This document shows, piece by piece, positions 42,712 through 51,713 of a stretch of 64,000 nt of DNA; the first letter of the stretch is position 1, and every line of letters starts with the position of its first letter. Both the position numbers and the translations under genes were made by a program. The notes under the pieces were generated by a model. It saw only the letters and a program-made list of their open reading frames with translations, had not been told where the DNA came from and ran no database searches. This stretch comes from Segetibacter aerophilus (GTDB taxonomy: Bacteria; Bacteroidota; Bacteroidia; Chitinophagales; Chitinophagaceae): NCBI RefSeq assembly GCF_007991655.1, contig NZ_BJYT01000004.1, positions 124,001 to 188,000 of the forward strand, written 5' to 3'.

Positions 42712-43527
42712 TTATTTTTCCATTTGTTCGATCACTTCGGCTGTGACGCCTGTAAAACTAAATCCCCCATCGTGAAACAGGTTTTGCATAGTAACCATTT
42801 TGGTAAGGTCACTAAATAGGGTAACGCAGTAGTTTGCGCAATCTTCAGCAGTTGCATTGCCGAGGGGACTCATTTTTTCTGCAAATGAAATAAAGCCTTC
42901 AAAACCTTTTACACCACTACCGGCCGTAGTGCGGGTAGGAGACTGGCTTACAGTGTTGATCCGCACTTTGTTCTTTTTCGCATACTGGTAGCCGAAACTT
43001 CTTGCAACACTTTCCAGCAAAGCCTTTGCGTCGGCCATCTCGTTGTAGTCGGGAAACACTCTTTGAGCGGCAATGTAAGTAAGCGCCACTACGCTTCCCC
43101 ATTCGCTAATTGCATCCATCTGGTAAGCCAACTGCAACACACGATGAAAACTCATTGCTGATATGTCGAAAGTCTTATGTGTAAAATCGTAGTTTAAGGC
43201 AGTGTAATGATTGTTTTTGCGCATGTTCATACTCATACCTACGCTGTGCAATATAAAGTCAACTTGTCCTCCAAAATGTTCTATACTTTTTGTCAATAAG
43301 TTCTTTAAATCATCGTTACTGGTAACATCCGCAGGAATTACCGGGGCGTTTCCACATGTTTCTGCAAGCTTGTTTATTTCACCCATCCGTAAAGCGATAG
43401 GTGCATTTGTCAACACAATTTGTGCTCCTTCTTCATAACATTTTTCTGCAATTTTCCACGCAATCGACTGTTCATTCAATGCACCGAAAATGATACCTTT
43501 CTTTCCCTTCAATAAGTTGTATGCCAT
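42712..43527 (-). CDS. fabI: Enoyl-[acyl-carrier-protein] reductase
   Basis: 271 residues, a short-chain dehydrogenase of the FabI type. Divergent NADH-binding motif GALNEQSIAWKIA at 16-28, catalytic pair Y161-x6-K168 (YNEMADAKALLE), and QSPTRTTAGSGVKGF in the substrate-loop region. It carries out the last reduction of each fatty-acid elongation cycle in the cytoplasm and is the triclosan/isoniazid-class target. Upstream of it on the same strand lies a small membrane gene. Confidence 0.95.
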   Translation of the reverse strand: MAYNLLKGKKGIIFGALNEQSIAWKIAEKCYEEGAQIVLTNAPIALRMGEINKLAETCGNAPVIPADVTSNDDLKNLLTKSIEHFGGQVDFILHSVGMSMNMRKNNHYTALNYDFTHKTFDISAMSFHRVLQLAYQMDAISEWGSVVALTYIAAQRVFPDYNEMADAKALLESVARSFGYQYAKKNKVRINTVSQSPTRTTAGSGVKGFEGFISFAEKMSPLGNATAEDCANYCVTLFSDLTKMVTMQNLFHDGGFSFTGVTAEVIEQMEK

Positions 43528-43573
43528 TACGAGTTGATTTTTGTTTTTATTAACAAGTGGTAAAAATAGAAAT

Positions 43574-43795
43574 TCAATTCCTATTCTGAAAAAAGAATGT
43601 AAAATACAGCCAGGTAGAAAAAGAGTGCATAATAAAGCCTGTAGCTAACACGCCCGCAAAATATAAGATGAGGTTACCGAAAGTTCGATTAGCATAAGCT
43701 CGTTGCTTCAAGAAAGTGTGAGCAAAATAAACAGGCACAGCCACCATCAGCAGGTACAATAGAACAAACAGCTGCCAGTGAGGAACGTTCTTCAT
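43574..43795 (-). CDS. Small two-helix membrane protein
   Basis: 73 residues with two hydrophobic helices (WQLFVLLYLLMVAVPVYFAHTFL and GNLILYFAGVLATGFIMHSFSTWLYF). No family recognised. It lies 46 nt upstream of fabI and 105 nt downstream of recN on the same strand, so its start at 43795 is plausible and it may be co-transcribed with either. The composition and the intact frame in a gene-dense region support a real gene. Confidence 0.55.
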   Translation of the reverse strand: MKNVPHWQLFVLLYLLMVAVPVYFAHTFLKQRAYANRTFGNLILYFAGVLATGFIMHSFSTWLYFTFFFQNRN

Positions 43796-43900
43796 ACATT
43801 TTAGATTGCTGATTTTGCGATTTTGAGAGTTGGTGATTTAGCTGTTGGAACGTTGGATAAAATCGATAAATAACTACATCTCACAATCAAAAATTCCTCT

Positions 43901-45556
43901 TTAGTTCATCACCATTTCTCTAGCATTCTCCAGGGCAGCTGCGGTAGGTTTTTCGCCGCTTAACATTTGTGCGATGGCGGTTATTCTTTCGTCTTGCGAC
44001 AGTAGTCTAATGTTTGTTTTTATCGCATCGTCTTTTATTTCCTTGTAGACGAAAAAGTGCGCATCCGCTTTACCTGCAATCTGTGGTTGGTGTGTAATGG
44101 TGATTAATTGACGGTTTGAAGAAAGGTCTTTCATTATGAACCCAACCTGTTTTGCTGCTTCACCTGAAATGCCGGTATCGATTTCGTCGAAAATCAGGGT
44201 AGGTAAATCAATGGATTGGGCGACGAGCGATTTTATGCAAAGCATTAAGCGACTCAGTTCACCACCGCTCGCAACTTTCCGTATTGGTTCAAATCGATTG
44301 CTTTTGTTTGCATCGAAAAGAAATTCAATCGCATCGGTGCCATAAATATTTAAAGGAGCAGGCTCAACCTGTATTTTGAGTCTTGCGTTAGGCATACCTA
44401 CCTGGTGCAGTAGTGCATTTACCTTTTGTTCAAGAGATGGTATTTCTTTTTTTCTCCTTGTTGAAAGTGTTTTTGCGGAGTCTTCTGCTTTTTGTAATAA
44501 AGCTTTTACTTCCTGTTCTTTTGTTGAAATAGTATCATCGATATTCAATACAGCTTCCAGTTTTTGTGATAGGTCATTTCTTATTGCTAAGAGATCGTTG
44601 GTGGTCTGAACGCCATGCTTTTTGAGCATTTTGTAACCCGCGGAAAGTCGTTCGTTTACCTGGTCAATTTTCTTCTGGTCGAAATTCGTTTGATCGTTTA
44701 AACTTTCTACTTCGTCTGCAAGGTCTTGCAATTCTATTTGCGCACTTTGAAGCCTTTGAACCAATTCAGGCAGATTTTTGTGATATCCTGAAAAAGCATT
44801 TAGTTGATTCGCCAGTATTTTAAGCTGAGGTACAATTGGTTGTTCGCTTTCCTTTAATTCAAAATATACCTTGGTTAGCGCTATTTTAATCCCTTCAGCA
44901 TTTGTTAGGAGTTGAAGCTCACTTTCAAGGTTTTCAAGCTCATTTTCCGATAAACTCAATTGGTCAAGTTCATTAAAAACATATTGGTGGTAATCGAAGT
45001 CTTTTTGAAAGGTTTCCTTTTGTTTCTGCAATTGTTCAAGTTCATTCTTTTGCTTATCCCAACTGCGAAAGTTTTTTTGGTAGGTTGATAATAGCTCCGC
45101 GTTTCCTGCCAATCCATCTAGAACCTGCCGTTGAAAATCGGAATCGCCTAACTCTAGGGTATCAAATTGCTGGTGAAGGTCAACAAGAGATGACGCAAGC
45201 TCTTTTAATTGCTGAACGGTTGCGGGTGTATCATTTATAAAACCTCTCGATTTACCACTTGCAGAAATTTCTCTTCTAATGACCAATTCCTCTTCGAAAT
45301 CAAATTCATTTTCAGTTAAAAATTTCTCAACTGCTTTTTTATTATCAACCGAAAAAAATCCTTCGACAAAACATTTTTTTTCCCGGTTTTGGAGAGAGGA
45401 AGTATCTGCTCTTTCGCCCAAAATAAGACTTAGAGCTCCCATTAAAATACTTTTTCCGGCGCCAGTTTCACCCGTGATGACATTTAGGGTATTTGAGAAA
45501 TCGATATCAATTTCATCAATAATAGCATAGTTCTGTATGTGTAACCTGCGTAACAT
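43901..45556 (-). CDS. recN: DNA repair protein RecN
   Basis: 551 residues, the usual size. Walker A GETGAGKS at 29-36, then a long coiled coil with the LEQLQKQKETFQKDF and ELENLESELQLL segments, and at the C-terminus the ABC signature VASGGELSRLML with Walker B LPTLIFDEIDTG. RecN is an SMC-like ATPase for double-strand-break repair. The start MLRRLHIQNYAIIDEIDI matches the family. A TATCTTTA -7 box lies only 4 nt before the ATG. Confidence 0.96.
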   Translation of the reverse strand: MLRRLHIQNYAIIDEIDIDFSNTLNVITGETGAGKSILMGALSLILGERADTSSLQNREKKCFVEGFFSVDNKKAVEKFLTENEFDFEEELVIRREISASGKSRGFINDTPATVQQLKELASSLVDLHQQFDTLELGDSDFQRQVLDGLAGNAELLSTYQKNFRSWDKQKNELEQLQKQKETFQKDFDYHQYVFNELDQLSLSENELENLESELQLLTNAEGIKIALTKVYFELKESEQPIVPQLKILANQLNAFSGYHKNLPELVQRLQSAQIELQDLADEVESLNDQTNFDQKKIDQVNERLSAGYKMLKKHGVQTTNDLLAIRNDLSQKLEAVLNIDDTISTKEQEVKALLQKAEDSAKTLSTRRKKEIPSLEQKVNALLHQVGMPNARLKIQVEPAPLNIYGTDAIEFLFDANKSNRFEPIRKVASGGELSRLMLCIKSLVAQSIDLPTLIFDEIDTGISGEAAKQVGFIMKDLSSNRQLITITHQPQIAGKADAHFFVYKEIKDDAIKTNIRLLSQDERITAIAQMLSGEKPTAAALENAREMVMN

Positions 45557-45560
45557 AAAG

Positions 45561-45568
45561 TAAAGATA
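45561..45568 (-). promoter_or_regulatory. -7 box 4 nt before recN
   Basis: TATCTTTA (TAnnTTT with A for final G) ends 4 nt upstream of the recN ATG at 45556, so transcription would start at or next to the start codon. Confidence 0.45.
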
Positions 45569-45662
45569 GTTGCGATCAGCATGTTGTAAAATGAATTATC
45601 AACGGTGTGGAAAAACAGCGCTCATCAGAAAGTGTGGTTACGATTTTGACAATAGAAAACTG

Positions 45663-45670
45663 TAACTTTA
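45663..45670 (+). promoter_or_regulatory. -7 box 6 nt before the Uma2 gene
   Basis: TAACTTTA on the + strand, six nucleotides before ATG 45677. It agrees with TAnnTTTG except for the last base and implies a very short leader. Confidence 0.4.
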
Positions 45671-45676
45671 GTCATT

Positions 45677-46210
45677 ATGCAAGCCACTTTGCTACAAACA
45701 CCTCCTCGAACCATTCTTGAAGTTTTTGAAAATCTTCCAGAAGGAACTCGATGCGAGGTAATTAATAAAGCTCTCGTAATGTCTCCTGCTCCATCTGATA
45801 CTCATCAAAAAGTTCTGGGTAAAATCTTTACAAAGCTGCTCGGGTATGTAGAGGATAAAGGCTTAGGCGAATTAAGAATTGCACCGTACGATGTTTATTT
45901 CGATGAGGAAAATATTTTTCAGCCTGACTTGGTTTTTATTTCTAAAGAAAATACTTTAAAAATACAAGAACGTGGTTTCTTTGGGACGCCTGATTTAATT
46001 ATAGAAGTTCTGTCTACGTCTAATGCAAACCTTGATAAAAAAGAAAAAAAGCGTGCATATGAAAAGTTTGGTGTAAGTGAATACTGGATTATAGAGCCTT
46101 TTGAAAAAGTTGTTGATGGGTTTACATTGGTTAATCAAATGTTTGTGCAATTGGAGACGAACATGGGTATTATCCAATCGAAAGTATTAGGATGTACAAT
46201 TCGCTTTTAG
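45677..46210 (+). CDS. Uma2 family nuclease (DUF820, PD-(D/E)xK fold)
   Basis: 177 residues. Restriction-endonuclease-like core: EVINKALVMSPAPSDTHQ near the N-terminus, then the DVYFDEENIFQPDLVFIS strand, PDLIIEVLS with the acidic residue, and DKKEKKRAYEKFGVSEYWII. The family is abundant in Bacteroidota and cyanobacteria and is widely thought to be a mobile or selfish nuclease; no function is proved. It stands alone between convergently oriented recN-type and TPR genes. Confidence 0.9.
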   Translation: MQATLLQTPPRTILEVFENLPEGTRCEVINKALVMSPAPSDTHQKVLGKIFTKLLGYVEDKGLGELRIAPYDVYFDEENIFQPDLVFISKENTLKIQERGFFGTPDLIIEVLSTSNANLDKKEKKRAYEKFGVSEYWIIEPFEKVVDGFTLVNQMFVQLETNMGIIQSKVLGCTIRF

Positions 46211-46218
46211 ATAAATTC

Positions 46219-47706
46219 TTACTCCCCTTTGCACCGGGCAATCCCAGATTTGGCCCGCTGATCTAAAGAGTCTTTATACTCATGGTCTCCCATGTCAAGA
46301 CATTCCTTATAAGCAGCAATAGCAAGTGATTTTTGGTTTCGGTTTTCGTAAATATTACCCATCTGTAATGCCGCTCTTGCAGCATAATATTCAGTCCTGG
46401 TCTTTCCTAAATTGATCGCCTGCTGGTAATATTTAATGGCTTCATCGTCTCTACCCATATCGTCATAGACGCGGGCCAGCCGGTAGGTAAAGTCAAGTGC
46501 ATCCTCTGGTTTTGGGAAGTCGTTTATCGTTTTTCCCTGCAATAATCCCAATGCTTCTTTTTGGTAGCCGCCATCATTTAAAATTCTTGCTTTGAGTAAA
46601 ATTTCATTGGGCCACAATCCTTTTTTTGCATCTCGATAGGCTTTTTTGTCCGCATCACTTTCGGTGTTTCCGTTTTTAATTGTAAGGAGACGATAACTCT
46701 CAGCTTGCGATTTATCTCCTTTCAGGTAGTAGGCCCAGCTTATCTTCTGCGATACATCCTTTACATAAAACTTGCCTTTGTACGTATTCAAAAACTGATC
46801 GAAGTGCTTGATTGCTTCATCCAACCGCAGTTTGTGCAGTTGCACGAAACCCATCTCAAAATCCCATGCGGCAGTTTGCATGTATTCGGGTGAAATATTG
46901 CGAGCGTCGATAACCTTACCTGCATAGTCGGTCTGCTTACTATTAAGTGCGAGGTTGGTAGCGAGGTAGGTGAAAAGATGATTATTTACAACATCCAGTT
47001 TTTTTGCCTGGATTAGTTTGAAAACCTGCTCTGGTTTGTTTTCGACATAAAACATCAGGTAGCAATAGTAGAAGGTGGCCTCGCTGTTAAGAAGTTTAGC
47101 GTACGGATCATTGCTGTTGAGGAAGGACCGCATCACCTGCATGCCTTCGCTTATAGAACCTTTCATTCCAAACAAGCTTGTTAACCATTTGTAGCCTGAT
47201 GGTATTGTACCTATCACTACTTCGATAGGTCCTGTAAGCATGTTGTTCGGCTGAAAGGCAGGATACTTTTCTTTGTTGTCTTTAATAAGGGAGTTTGCTT
47301 TCTTAAAGTCCCATCCTGCGCCGTAGCGTTCTCCAAATTTTATCTTTACTGCTGCCCGTTGTAAATAGGTCAAAGCCTTACTATAACGATAGAAAGGAGT
47401 ATTAGCTGGCCCGGAGTCGAACGCTTCAATCCTTTTATCAAAGTTGTCTTTCCGGCCTGCGTACTCGGTGGGATCTTCGTTAAAAAATAAAGTAAAGAAG
47501 TCAATGTAGCCTTCTAATAAATCAGGGATAAGGTTTGTAGGATTTTGTTGTCTTTCCTTAGCAATTAACTCTTTGCCGGTGACTAATTTTAGTTTGATTA
47601 TTTCTGTATAAGCCTCCCTGCAGGTTTGATTGAAATCGTATACTTTTTGACCGAAAGAAATTATGGAGAATAAACAAATTGTAATGGTAAATAAGGCCTT
47701 CTTCAT
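46219..47706 (-). CDS. Tetratricopeptide-repeat periplasmic protein
   Basis: 495 residues from ATG 47706 (MKKALFTITICLFSIISFGQ, signal peptide). The frame is open to 47772 but that extension would overlap a terminator hairpin. The body is helical TPR: ALTYLQRAAVKIKFGERYGAG, AIKHFDQFLNTYKGKFYVKDV, DDEAIKYYQQAINLGKTRTEY and SLAIAAYKECLDMGDHEY. Probably a periplasmic protein-interaction scaffold. A TATCTTTA -7 box lies 6 nt before the ATG. Confidence 0.85.
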   Translation of the reverse strand: MKKALFTITICLFSIISFGQKVYDFNQTCREAYTEIIKLKLVTGKELIAKERQQNPTNLIPDLLEGYIDFFTLFFNEDPTEYAGRKDNFDKRIEAFDSGPANTPFYRYSKALTYLQRAAVKIKFGERYGAGWDFKKANSLIKDNKEKYPAFQPNNMLTGPIEVVIGTIPSGYKWLTSLFGMKGSISEGMQVMRSFLNSNDPYAKLLNSEATFYYCYLMFYVENKPEQVFKLIQAKKLDVVNNHLFTYLATNLALNSKQTDYAGKVIDARNISPEYMQTAAWDFEMGFVQLHKLRLDEAIKHFDQFLNTYKGKFYVKDVSQKISWAYYLKGDKSQAESYRLLTIKNGNTESDADKKAYRDAKKGLWPNEILLKARILNDGGYQKEALGLLQGKTINDFPKPEDALDFTYRLARVYDDMGRDDEAIKYYQQAINLGKTRTEYYAARAALQMGNIYENRNQKSLAIAAYKECLDMGDHEYKDSLDQRAKSGIARCKGE

Positions 47707-47712
47707 TGGCTG

Positions 47713-47720
47713 TAAAGATA
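47713..47720 (-). promoter_or_regulatory. -7 box 6 nt before the TPR gene
   Basis: TATCTTTA on the minus strand ends 6 nt before the ATG at 47706. It matches TAnnTTTG except for the last base. Confidence 0.4.
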
Positions 47721-47742
47721 TGAGATAAACAATGCCTACTAA

Positions 47743-47769
47743 AAAAGGGCATCCGTTGGATGCCCTTTT
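47743..47769 (-). terminator. Terminator of the zinc-ribbon gene
   Basis: Perfect 12-bp stem: AAAAGGGCATCC pairs with GGATGCCCTTTT around a GTT loop. On the minus strand T-rich sequence follows. It lies 22 nt beyond the stop at 47792 and upstream of the TPR gene's promoter. Confidence 0.85.
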
Positions 47770-47791
47770 CACAATTTTATAAGTACTGATC

Positions 47792-48547
47792 TTATTTAGT
47801 TTCTACATTTTGGTGCAGTTCCTCATCAACAAGAATACGACCGCAGTTCTCACAAACTATAATCTTTTTATGTTGCTTGATCTCACTTTGCTTTTGTGGT
47901 GGAATGGCATTGAAACAACCACCGCAAGAATCTCTCATAACCGGAACAACAGCTAAGCCATTGCGATAATTGTTACGAATACGGTCATAAGAAAACAACA
48001 ACCGCTCGTCAAGCGCAGCGCGGGCCTCACCACTAAGTTCTTTGTAGTGATTCTCTTCAATCTCCGTGTCGCCAATAATCTTTTGAAGCTCACCTTTCTT
48101 ATTATTTAAAACACTGTCTTTGCTTGCAATCTGCTTTTTTGCAATATCCAGTACTTTAATTTTATCGGCAATCTCTTCGTTTGCATCCTTTATATGCTTT
48201 TCAGCAAGTTTCACTTCCAGGTGTTGCATTTCCATTTCTTTATTAATGGCTTCAAACTCCCTGTTGTTTTTTACATTCTCACTTTGCTTTTCGTACTTTT
48301 TAATAAGAGCTTCTGCTTCTTTTATTACCTCTTTTTTCTTTTCGATAAAATCAGAAATACCATTTATTTCCTCTTCAATCCGCGTCTGACGCGCGTGAAG
48401 ACCTTGTATCTCATCTTCAAGATCACTCACTTCCATTGGCAATTCACCTTTCAAAATCCCAATCTCATCCAGCTTAGAATCAACTTTTTGCAACTTAACC
48501 AGCGAGCTTAATTTTTCTTCTACAGAAAAGTCCTTTACAGTAGCCAT
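47792..48547 (-). CDS. Coiled-coil zinc-ribbon protein (C4-type)
   Basis: 251 residues: a long N-terminal coiled coil (KLQKVDSKLDEIG... to about residue 180), then a C4 zinc ribbon with SCGGCFNAIPP and IIVCENCGRILVDEELH as the two Cys pairs. This is the DUF164/zf-RING_7 family, which includes chlamydial CdsZ/HP0958-like proteins tied to flagellar or secretion-system RNA or chaperone roles. In Bacteroidota its role is unknown. Ends with its own terminator. Confidence 0.9.
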   Translation of the reverse strand: MATVKDFSVEEKLSSLVKLQKVDSKLDEIGILKGELPMEVSDLEDEIQGLHARQTRIEEEINGISDFIEKKKEVIKEAEALIKKYEKQSENVKNNREFEAINKEMEMQHLEVKLAEKHIKDANEEIADKIKVLDIAKKQIASKDSVLNNKKGELQKIIGDTEIEENHYKELSGEARAALDERLLFSYDRIRNNYRNGLAVVPVMRDSCGGCFNAIPPQKQSEIKQHKKIIVCENCGRILVDEELHQNVETK

Positions 48548-48628
48548 ATCTTTTTTAAAAAATTTTAATAGTTATAGTTTTTCGAGGATTTACTTTTTGA
48601 AACCAGCTGAGCAACTCCGGTTGTTCGT

Positions 48629-48645
48629 CGTTGCGACGCACTACG
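48629..48645 (+). repeat. GTTGCGACGC intergenic repeat, copy G
   Basis: Reads CGTTGCGACGCACTACG and lies 56 nt beyond the nif3-like gene stop, antisense to that gene. Confidence 0.55.
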
Positions 48646-48700
48646 TTCATCTTTTTGTGCCCTGGTTTTCCCTCTAGCAAAGCAAACAAAATCAGCTAAC

Positions 48701-49801
48701 TCAATCAACGAAATAATTAACCGGGTTAGTCTTTACCTCACTTTTTAAGACGGCGAAGGTAGGAAATTTTGAATGTAAAACATCATGTAGCAACTCTACC
48801 GTAAATTGCTCACTTTCCCAATGCCCGATGTCTGCAAGAACCATTTTAGCTTCGGCGTCAAAAAATTCATGATACTTCACGTCACCTGTAATGTAGACAT
48901 CAGCGCCGGCAGATAAAGCGTTCTTTATTAGAAAGCTTCCTGCACCGCCGCAAAGGGCAACTTTCTGTACTTCTTTCGCTACAAAAGGCGTGTGGCGGAT
49001 GACTGAAAGACCAAATTGCCGTTTGACAGTTTTAAGGAAACTAGTTATTTCGATTGGTTCTGGCAAATCGCCAATCAGCCCGCTTCCAACTTCGTGGAAA
49101 TAGTTGTTGAGCGCGATGATATCATAAGCCACTTCCTCGTAAGGATGTGCATCCGTCATCGCAGTAATTAACTTTTCTTTTAAGTATGCAGGAAAAATAA
49201 TCTCGATTTTCTCTTCGTCATTTACCTCTCTTTTACCAACCTGCCCCGTATGCGGATTCGTTCCATGACCGGGAGTGAAGGTGCTTTTCCCTCTTATAAT
49301 AAAACTGCACTCGCTGTATTTTCCGATGTTGCCGCCGCCCGCACTAAAGATGGCTTCACGCACTTGTTCCGCTTCCGCAACGGGAACAAACACGATCAGT
49401 TTCATTAGGTTGTTTTGCTTGTGCAATAACACCTTTCTGTTTTGCAGGTTTAGTTTGTCGGCCATTTTACCGTTGACACCTGTAAGTAAGTTGTCTAGAT
49501 TTGTATGTATGGCGTAAATAGCGATGTCATTTTTTATGGCAGTTATGACAGCTCTCTCTACGTAACTTTTTCCGGTTAACTTCTTTAAACCAGAAAATAT
49601 GATTGGATGATGAGCGACCACGAGATTGCAGCCCTTTTGCTTGGCTTCGAGTATAACTTCTTCGGTCGCATCCAAAGTACAGATGACAGCGGTACACTCC
49701 ACGGAGGAGTCGCCTGCTATTAATCCGGCATTATCATAACTTTCCTGGTATGAGGAGGGAGCTAGCTCGTCGAGTACCTGGAGAACCTCTTTAATTTTCA
49801 C
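48701..49801 (-). CDS. Nif3-like dinuclear metal center protein
   Basis: 366 residues from GTG 49801 (KIKEVLQVLDELAPSSYQESYDNAGL), the usual start of the family. The open frame runs to 49912, but repeat copy H lies inside that extension, so the later GTG is preferred. Metal-ligand histidines are in VVAHHPIIFSGLKKL and in the C-terminal DIGHWESEQ. In its middle it has the extra PII-like insert (AGGGNIGKYSECSFIIRG) of bacterial members. NIF3 proteins may act as GTP cyclohydrolase-like or NIF3-type metallohydrolases; the role is unclear. Confidence 0.93.
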   Translation of the reverse strand: MKIKEVLQVLDELAPSSYQESYDNAGLIAGDSSVECTAVICTLDATEEVILEAKQKGCNLVVAHHPIIFSGLKKLTGKSYVERAVITAIKNDIAIYAIHTNLDNLLTGVNGKMADKLNLQNRKVLLHKQNNLMKLIVFVPVAEAEQVREAIFSAGGGNIGKYSECSFIIRGKSTFTPGHGTNPHTGQVGKREVNDEEKIEIIFPAYLKEKLITAMTDAHPYEEVAYDIIALNNYFHEVGSGLIGDLPEPIEITSFLKTVKRQFGLSVIRHTPFVAKEVQKVALCGGAGSFLIKNALSAGADVYITGDVKYHEFFDAEAKMVLADIGHWESEQFTVELLHDVLHSKFPTFAVLKSEVKTNPVNYFVD

Positions 49802-49865
49802 TGTCGTTATTAATTGTTTGTTTATAGCCGCTTTGAAAAAAGATGCCAAATGATATGCTGATAAA

Positions 49866-49890
49866 GATTGCGACGCAACGATGATGCTAT
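49866..49890 (-). repeat. GTTGCGTCGC intergenic repeat, copy H
   Basis: 25 nt, 24 identical to copy F. It is 71 nt after the aminotransferase stop (reading in its sense) and 64 nt before the Nif3 start. Confidence 0.75.
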
Positions 49891-49961
49891 ACAAGGCAAC
49901 TGCTGGTATCAACCTTTTTACAAGTAATTTCTCACCTGCGCATAATCTACTGTTACAGTGG

Positions 49962-51158
49962 TTAATTTGTTTTTCCCGGGTAGATTTTCAATGCCTGCTC
50001 AAGACAATCCATTGCAGCACTAATCGCAGCCCGATTGAGCACATACGCTAGCCGTACTTCCTGTTTCCCCAGGCCCGGCGTGCCATAAAAACCTGTAGCG
50101 GGAGCAAGCATAAGGGTCGACTTATTGTACTCGAAATTTTCCAGCAGCCATTGGCAAAATCTGTCACTATCATCAATAGGCAACTTTGCCATTGCATAAA
50201 AAGCACCCCCAGGGTTTGGACAAAAAACACCATCCATAGCATTTAAACGTTGCACGATTAAATCTCGGCGACTCCTATACTCTTCTTTTGTGGTATTGAA
50301 GTAATCAGCAGGTAAATCAACTGCTGCCTCGCCGGCGATTTGAGCGAAACTTGGTGGACTTAAACGAGCCTGTGCAAACTTCATCGTTGCATCTAATACA
50401 GCTTTGTTTTTAGTAACAAAAGCACCTATACGCCCGCCGCATGCACTATACCTTTTGCTAATAGTATCCATGATAATCACATTGTCGTCTACATCTTGCA
50501 GGTGCATGGCACTGACCTGCTTTTCTTCGTATGTAAACTCCCGATATGCTTCATCAGAAAACAGGTAGAGGTTGTGTTTTTTAATCAGCTCTTTCAGTTG
50601 CTCCATCTCGCTTCTGCTATATGAATAACCAGTTGGATTATTGGGATTGCAAATAACAATCGCTTTTGTGCGTGAAGTAATAACCTTTTCAAAATCTTCG
50701 ATAGGTGGCAGGGCAAAACCTGTTTCAATACGAGAAGTTATAGGGATGACACTTACGCCTGCTTCGACAGCAAATCCATTGTAATTGGCATAAAATGGTT
50801 CTGGAATGATAACTTCATCGCCAGCGTCGAGACATGTCATAAAGCCAAACAAAATAGCTTCGCTTCCACCTGTTGTAACAATGATCTGGTTGTAGTCAAC
50901 CCCAATCCCTACTGACCTGTAGTATTGAACTAATTTCTTGCGATAGCTTTCGTTGCCCGCACTGTGACTATATTCTAAAACAGAAAAATCACTTTTTCTA
51001 ACCGCATCCAACACCATCTTCGGCGTTTCAATGTCTGGTTGACCAATATTAAGGTGATAAACTTTGATCCCTTTTTTCTTGGCTGCCTCCGCATAAGGAA
51101 CAAGTTTTCTAATTGGAGAAGCAGGCATCATTTCGCCTCTTTTGCTAATAGTTAACAT
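49962..51158 (-). CDS. Pyridoxal-phosphate aminotransferase, class I/II
   Basis: 398 residues. PLP-dependent fold type I with the catalytic Lys in SKRYSACGGRIG, the NPNNPTGYSYS loop, and the YHLNIGQPDIETP start of AspC/LL-DAP-type enzymes. It carries out amino-group transfer between amino acids and 2-oxoacids; substrate not defined, likely aspartate-type. A perfect TATCTTTG -7 box sits 4 nt before the ATG. Confidence 0.92.
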   Translation of the reverse strand: MLTISKRGEMMPASPIRKLVPYAEAAKKKGIKVYHLNIGQPDIETPKMVLDAVRKSDFSVLEYSHSAGNESYRKKLVQYYRSVGIGVDYNQIIVTTGGSEAILFGFMTCLDAGDEVIIPEPFYANYNGFAVEAGVSVIPITSRIETGFALPPIEDFEKVITSRTKAIVICNPNNPTGYSYSRSEMEQLKELIKKHNLYLFSDEAYREFTYEEKQVSAMHLQDVDDNVIIMDTISKRYSACGGRIGAFVTKNKAVLDATMKFAQARLSPPSFAQIAGEAAVDLPADYFNTTKEEYRSRRDLIVQRLNAMDGVFCPNPGGAFYAMAKLPIDDSDRFCQWLLENFEYNKSTLMLAPATGFYGTPGLGKQEVRLAYVLNRAAISAAMDCLEQALKIYPGKTN

Positions 51159-51162
51159 GCCG

Positions 51163-51170
51163 CAAAGATA
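51163..51170 (-). promoter_or_regulatory. Consensus -7 box 4 nt before the aminotransferase
   Basis: TATCTTTG is an exact TAnnTTTG and ends 4 nt before ATG 51158, so the transcript would begin at or within the start codon. Confidence 0.55.
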
Positions 51171-51201
51171 GTTGAGTGAAGTAGGATAGTAATTCGAAAC
51201 A

Positions 51202-51229
51202 AAAAAAAAGCCACCGGGCTGGTGGCTTT
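51202..51229 (-). terminator. Terminator of the downstream DUF1573 gene
   Basis: AAAGCCACC (51207-51215) pairs with GGTGGCTTT (51221-51229), loop GGGCT. On the minus strand the stem is followed by nine T. It lies 22 nt beyond the stop at 51251. Confidence 0.85.
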
Positions 51230-51250
51230 ATGACAAAAATGGTTTGGTAA

Positions 51251-51649
51251 TTATTTTCCTGTTTTAGCTGTTGCTTTTGCATCAACAACTTCTCCGTCTA
51301 TTGTCAACACAATAGGATCGGCAACTTTTGCAACTCTAACTGTAACTCTTTTAGTGAAGCTACCAACTGAAGCGGCATTGTAAGTGACCTTTATTTTGTT
51401 TGAAGCTCCTTTTGCAATTGCTCCTTTAGGGTACTCAGGTGTAGTACATCCGCACTCTGCAGTTGCATTTTCAATAACTACAGGTGTATTTGAAGTATTC
51501 GTAAAAGTGAACGTGTAGGTAGCAGGAACATTCTGCTTAATCTTTCCAAAACTATGTTTCACTTCCTTAAATTCAATAGGTGCTTTGCCTTGTGCAAAAA
51601 CTACCGAAAGGCTTAAAACTGCAACAACTAAAAAAAGTACTTTTTTCAT
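51251..51649 (-). CDS. Secreted DUF1573 protein
   Basis: 132 residues with a signal peptide ending VFAQGK. DUF1573 signature: IEFKEVKHSFGKIKQNVPATYTFTFTNTS and ATAECGCTTPEYPKG (the conserved CGCT), a single ASH/MSP-like Ig fold. Such proteins are periplasmic or surface-associated in Bacteroidota and bind unknown partners. It is followed by its own terminator and preceded by a hairpin that separates it from its paralog. Confidence 0.95.
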   Translation of the reverse strand: MKKVLFLVVAVLSLSVVFAQGKAPIEFKEVKHSFGKIKQNVPATYTFTFTNTSNTPVVIENATAECGCTTPEYPKGAIAKGASNKIKVTYNAASVGSFTKRVTVRVAKVADPIVLTIDGEVVDAKATAKTGK

Positions 51650-51668
51650 ATTTAGAGGTATTAATAAA

Positions 51669-51698
51669 AAAGGTTGTCAATTAATTCGAACAACCTTT
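51669..51698 (-). terminator. Hairpin between the two DUF1573 genes
   Basis: AAAGGTTGT (51669-51677) pairs with ACAACCTTT (51690-51698), loop of 12. On the minus strand it is followed by TTTTTT-like sequence. It lies 16 nt beyond the stop at 51714 and probably ends the upstream transcript. Confidence 0.7.
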
Positions 51699-51713
51699 CT
51701 CTTTTAAATAATT

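Noticed and set aside
49802-49912. Longer start for the Nif3-like gene
   Set aside because: The upstream part holds repeat copy H; the GTG at 49801 fits the family.
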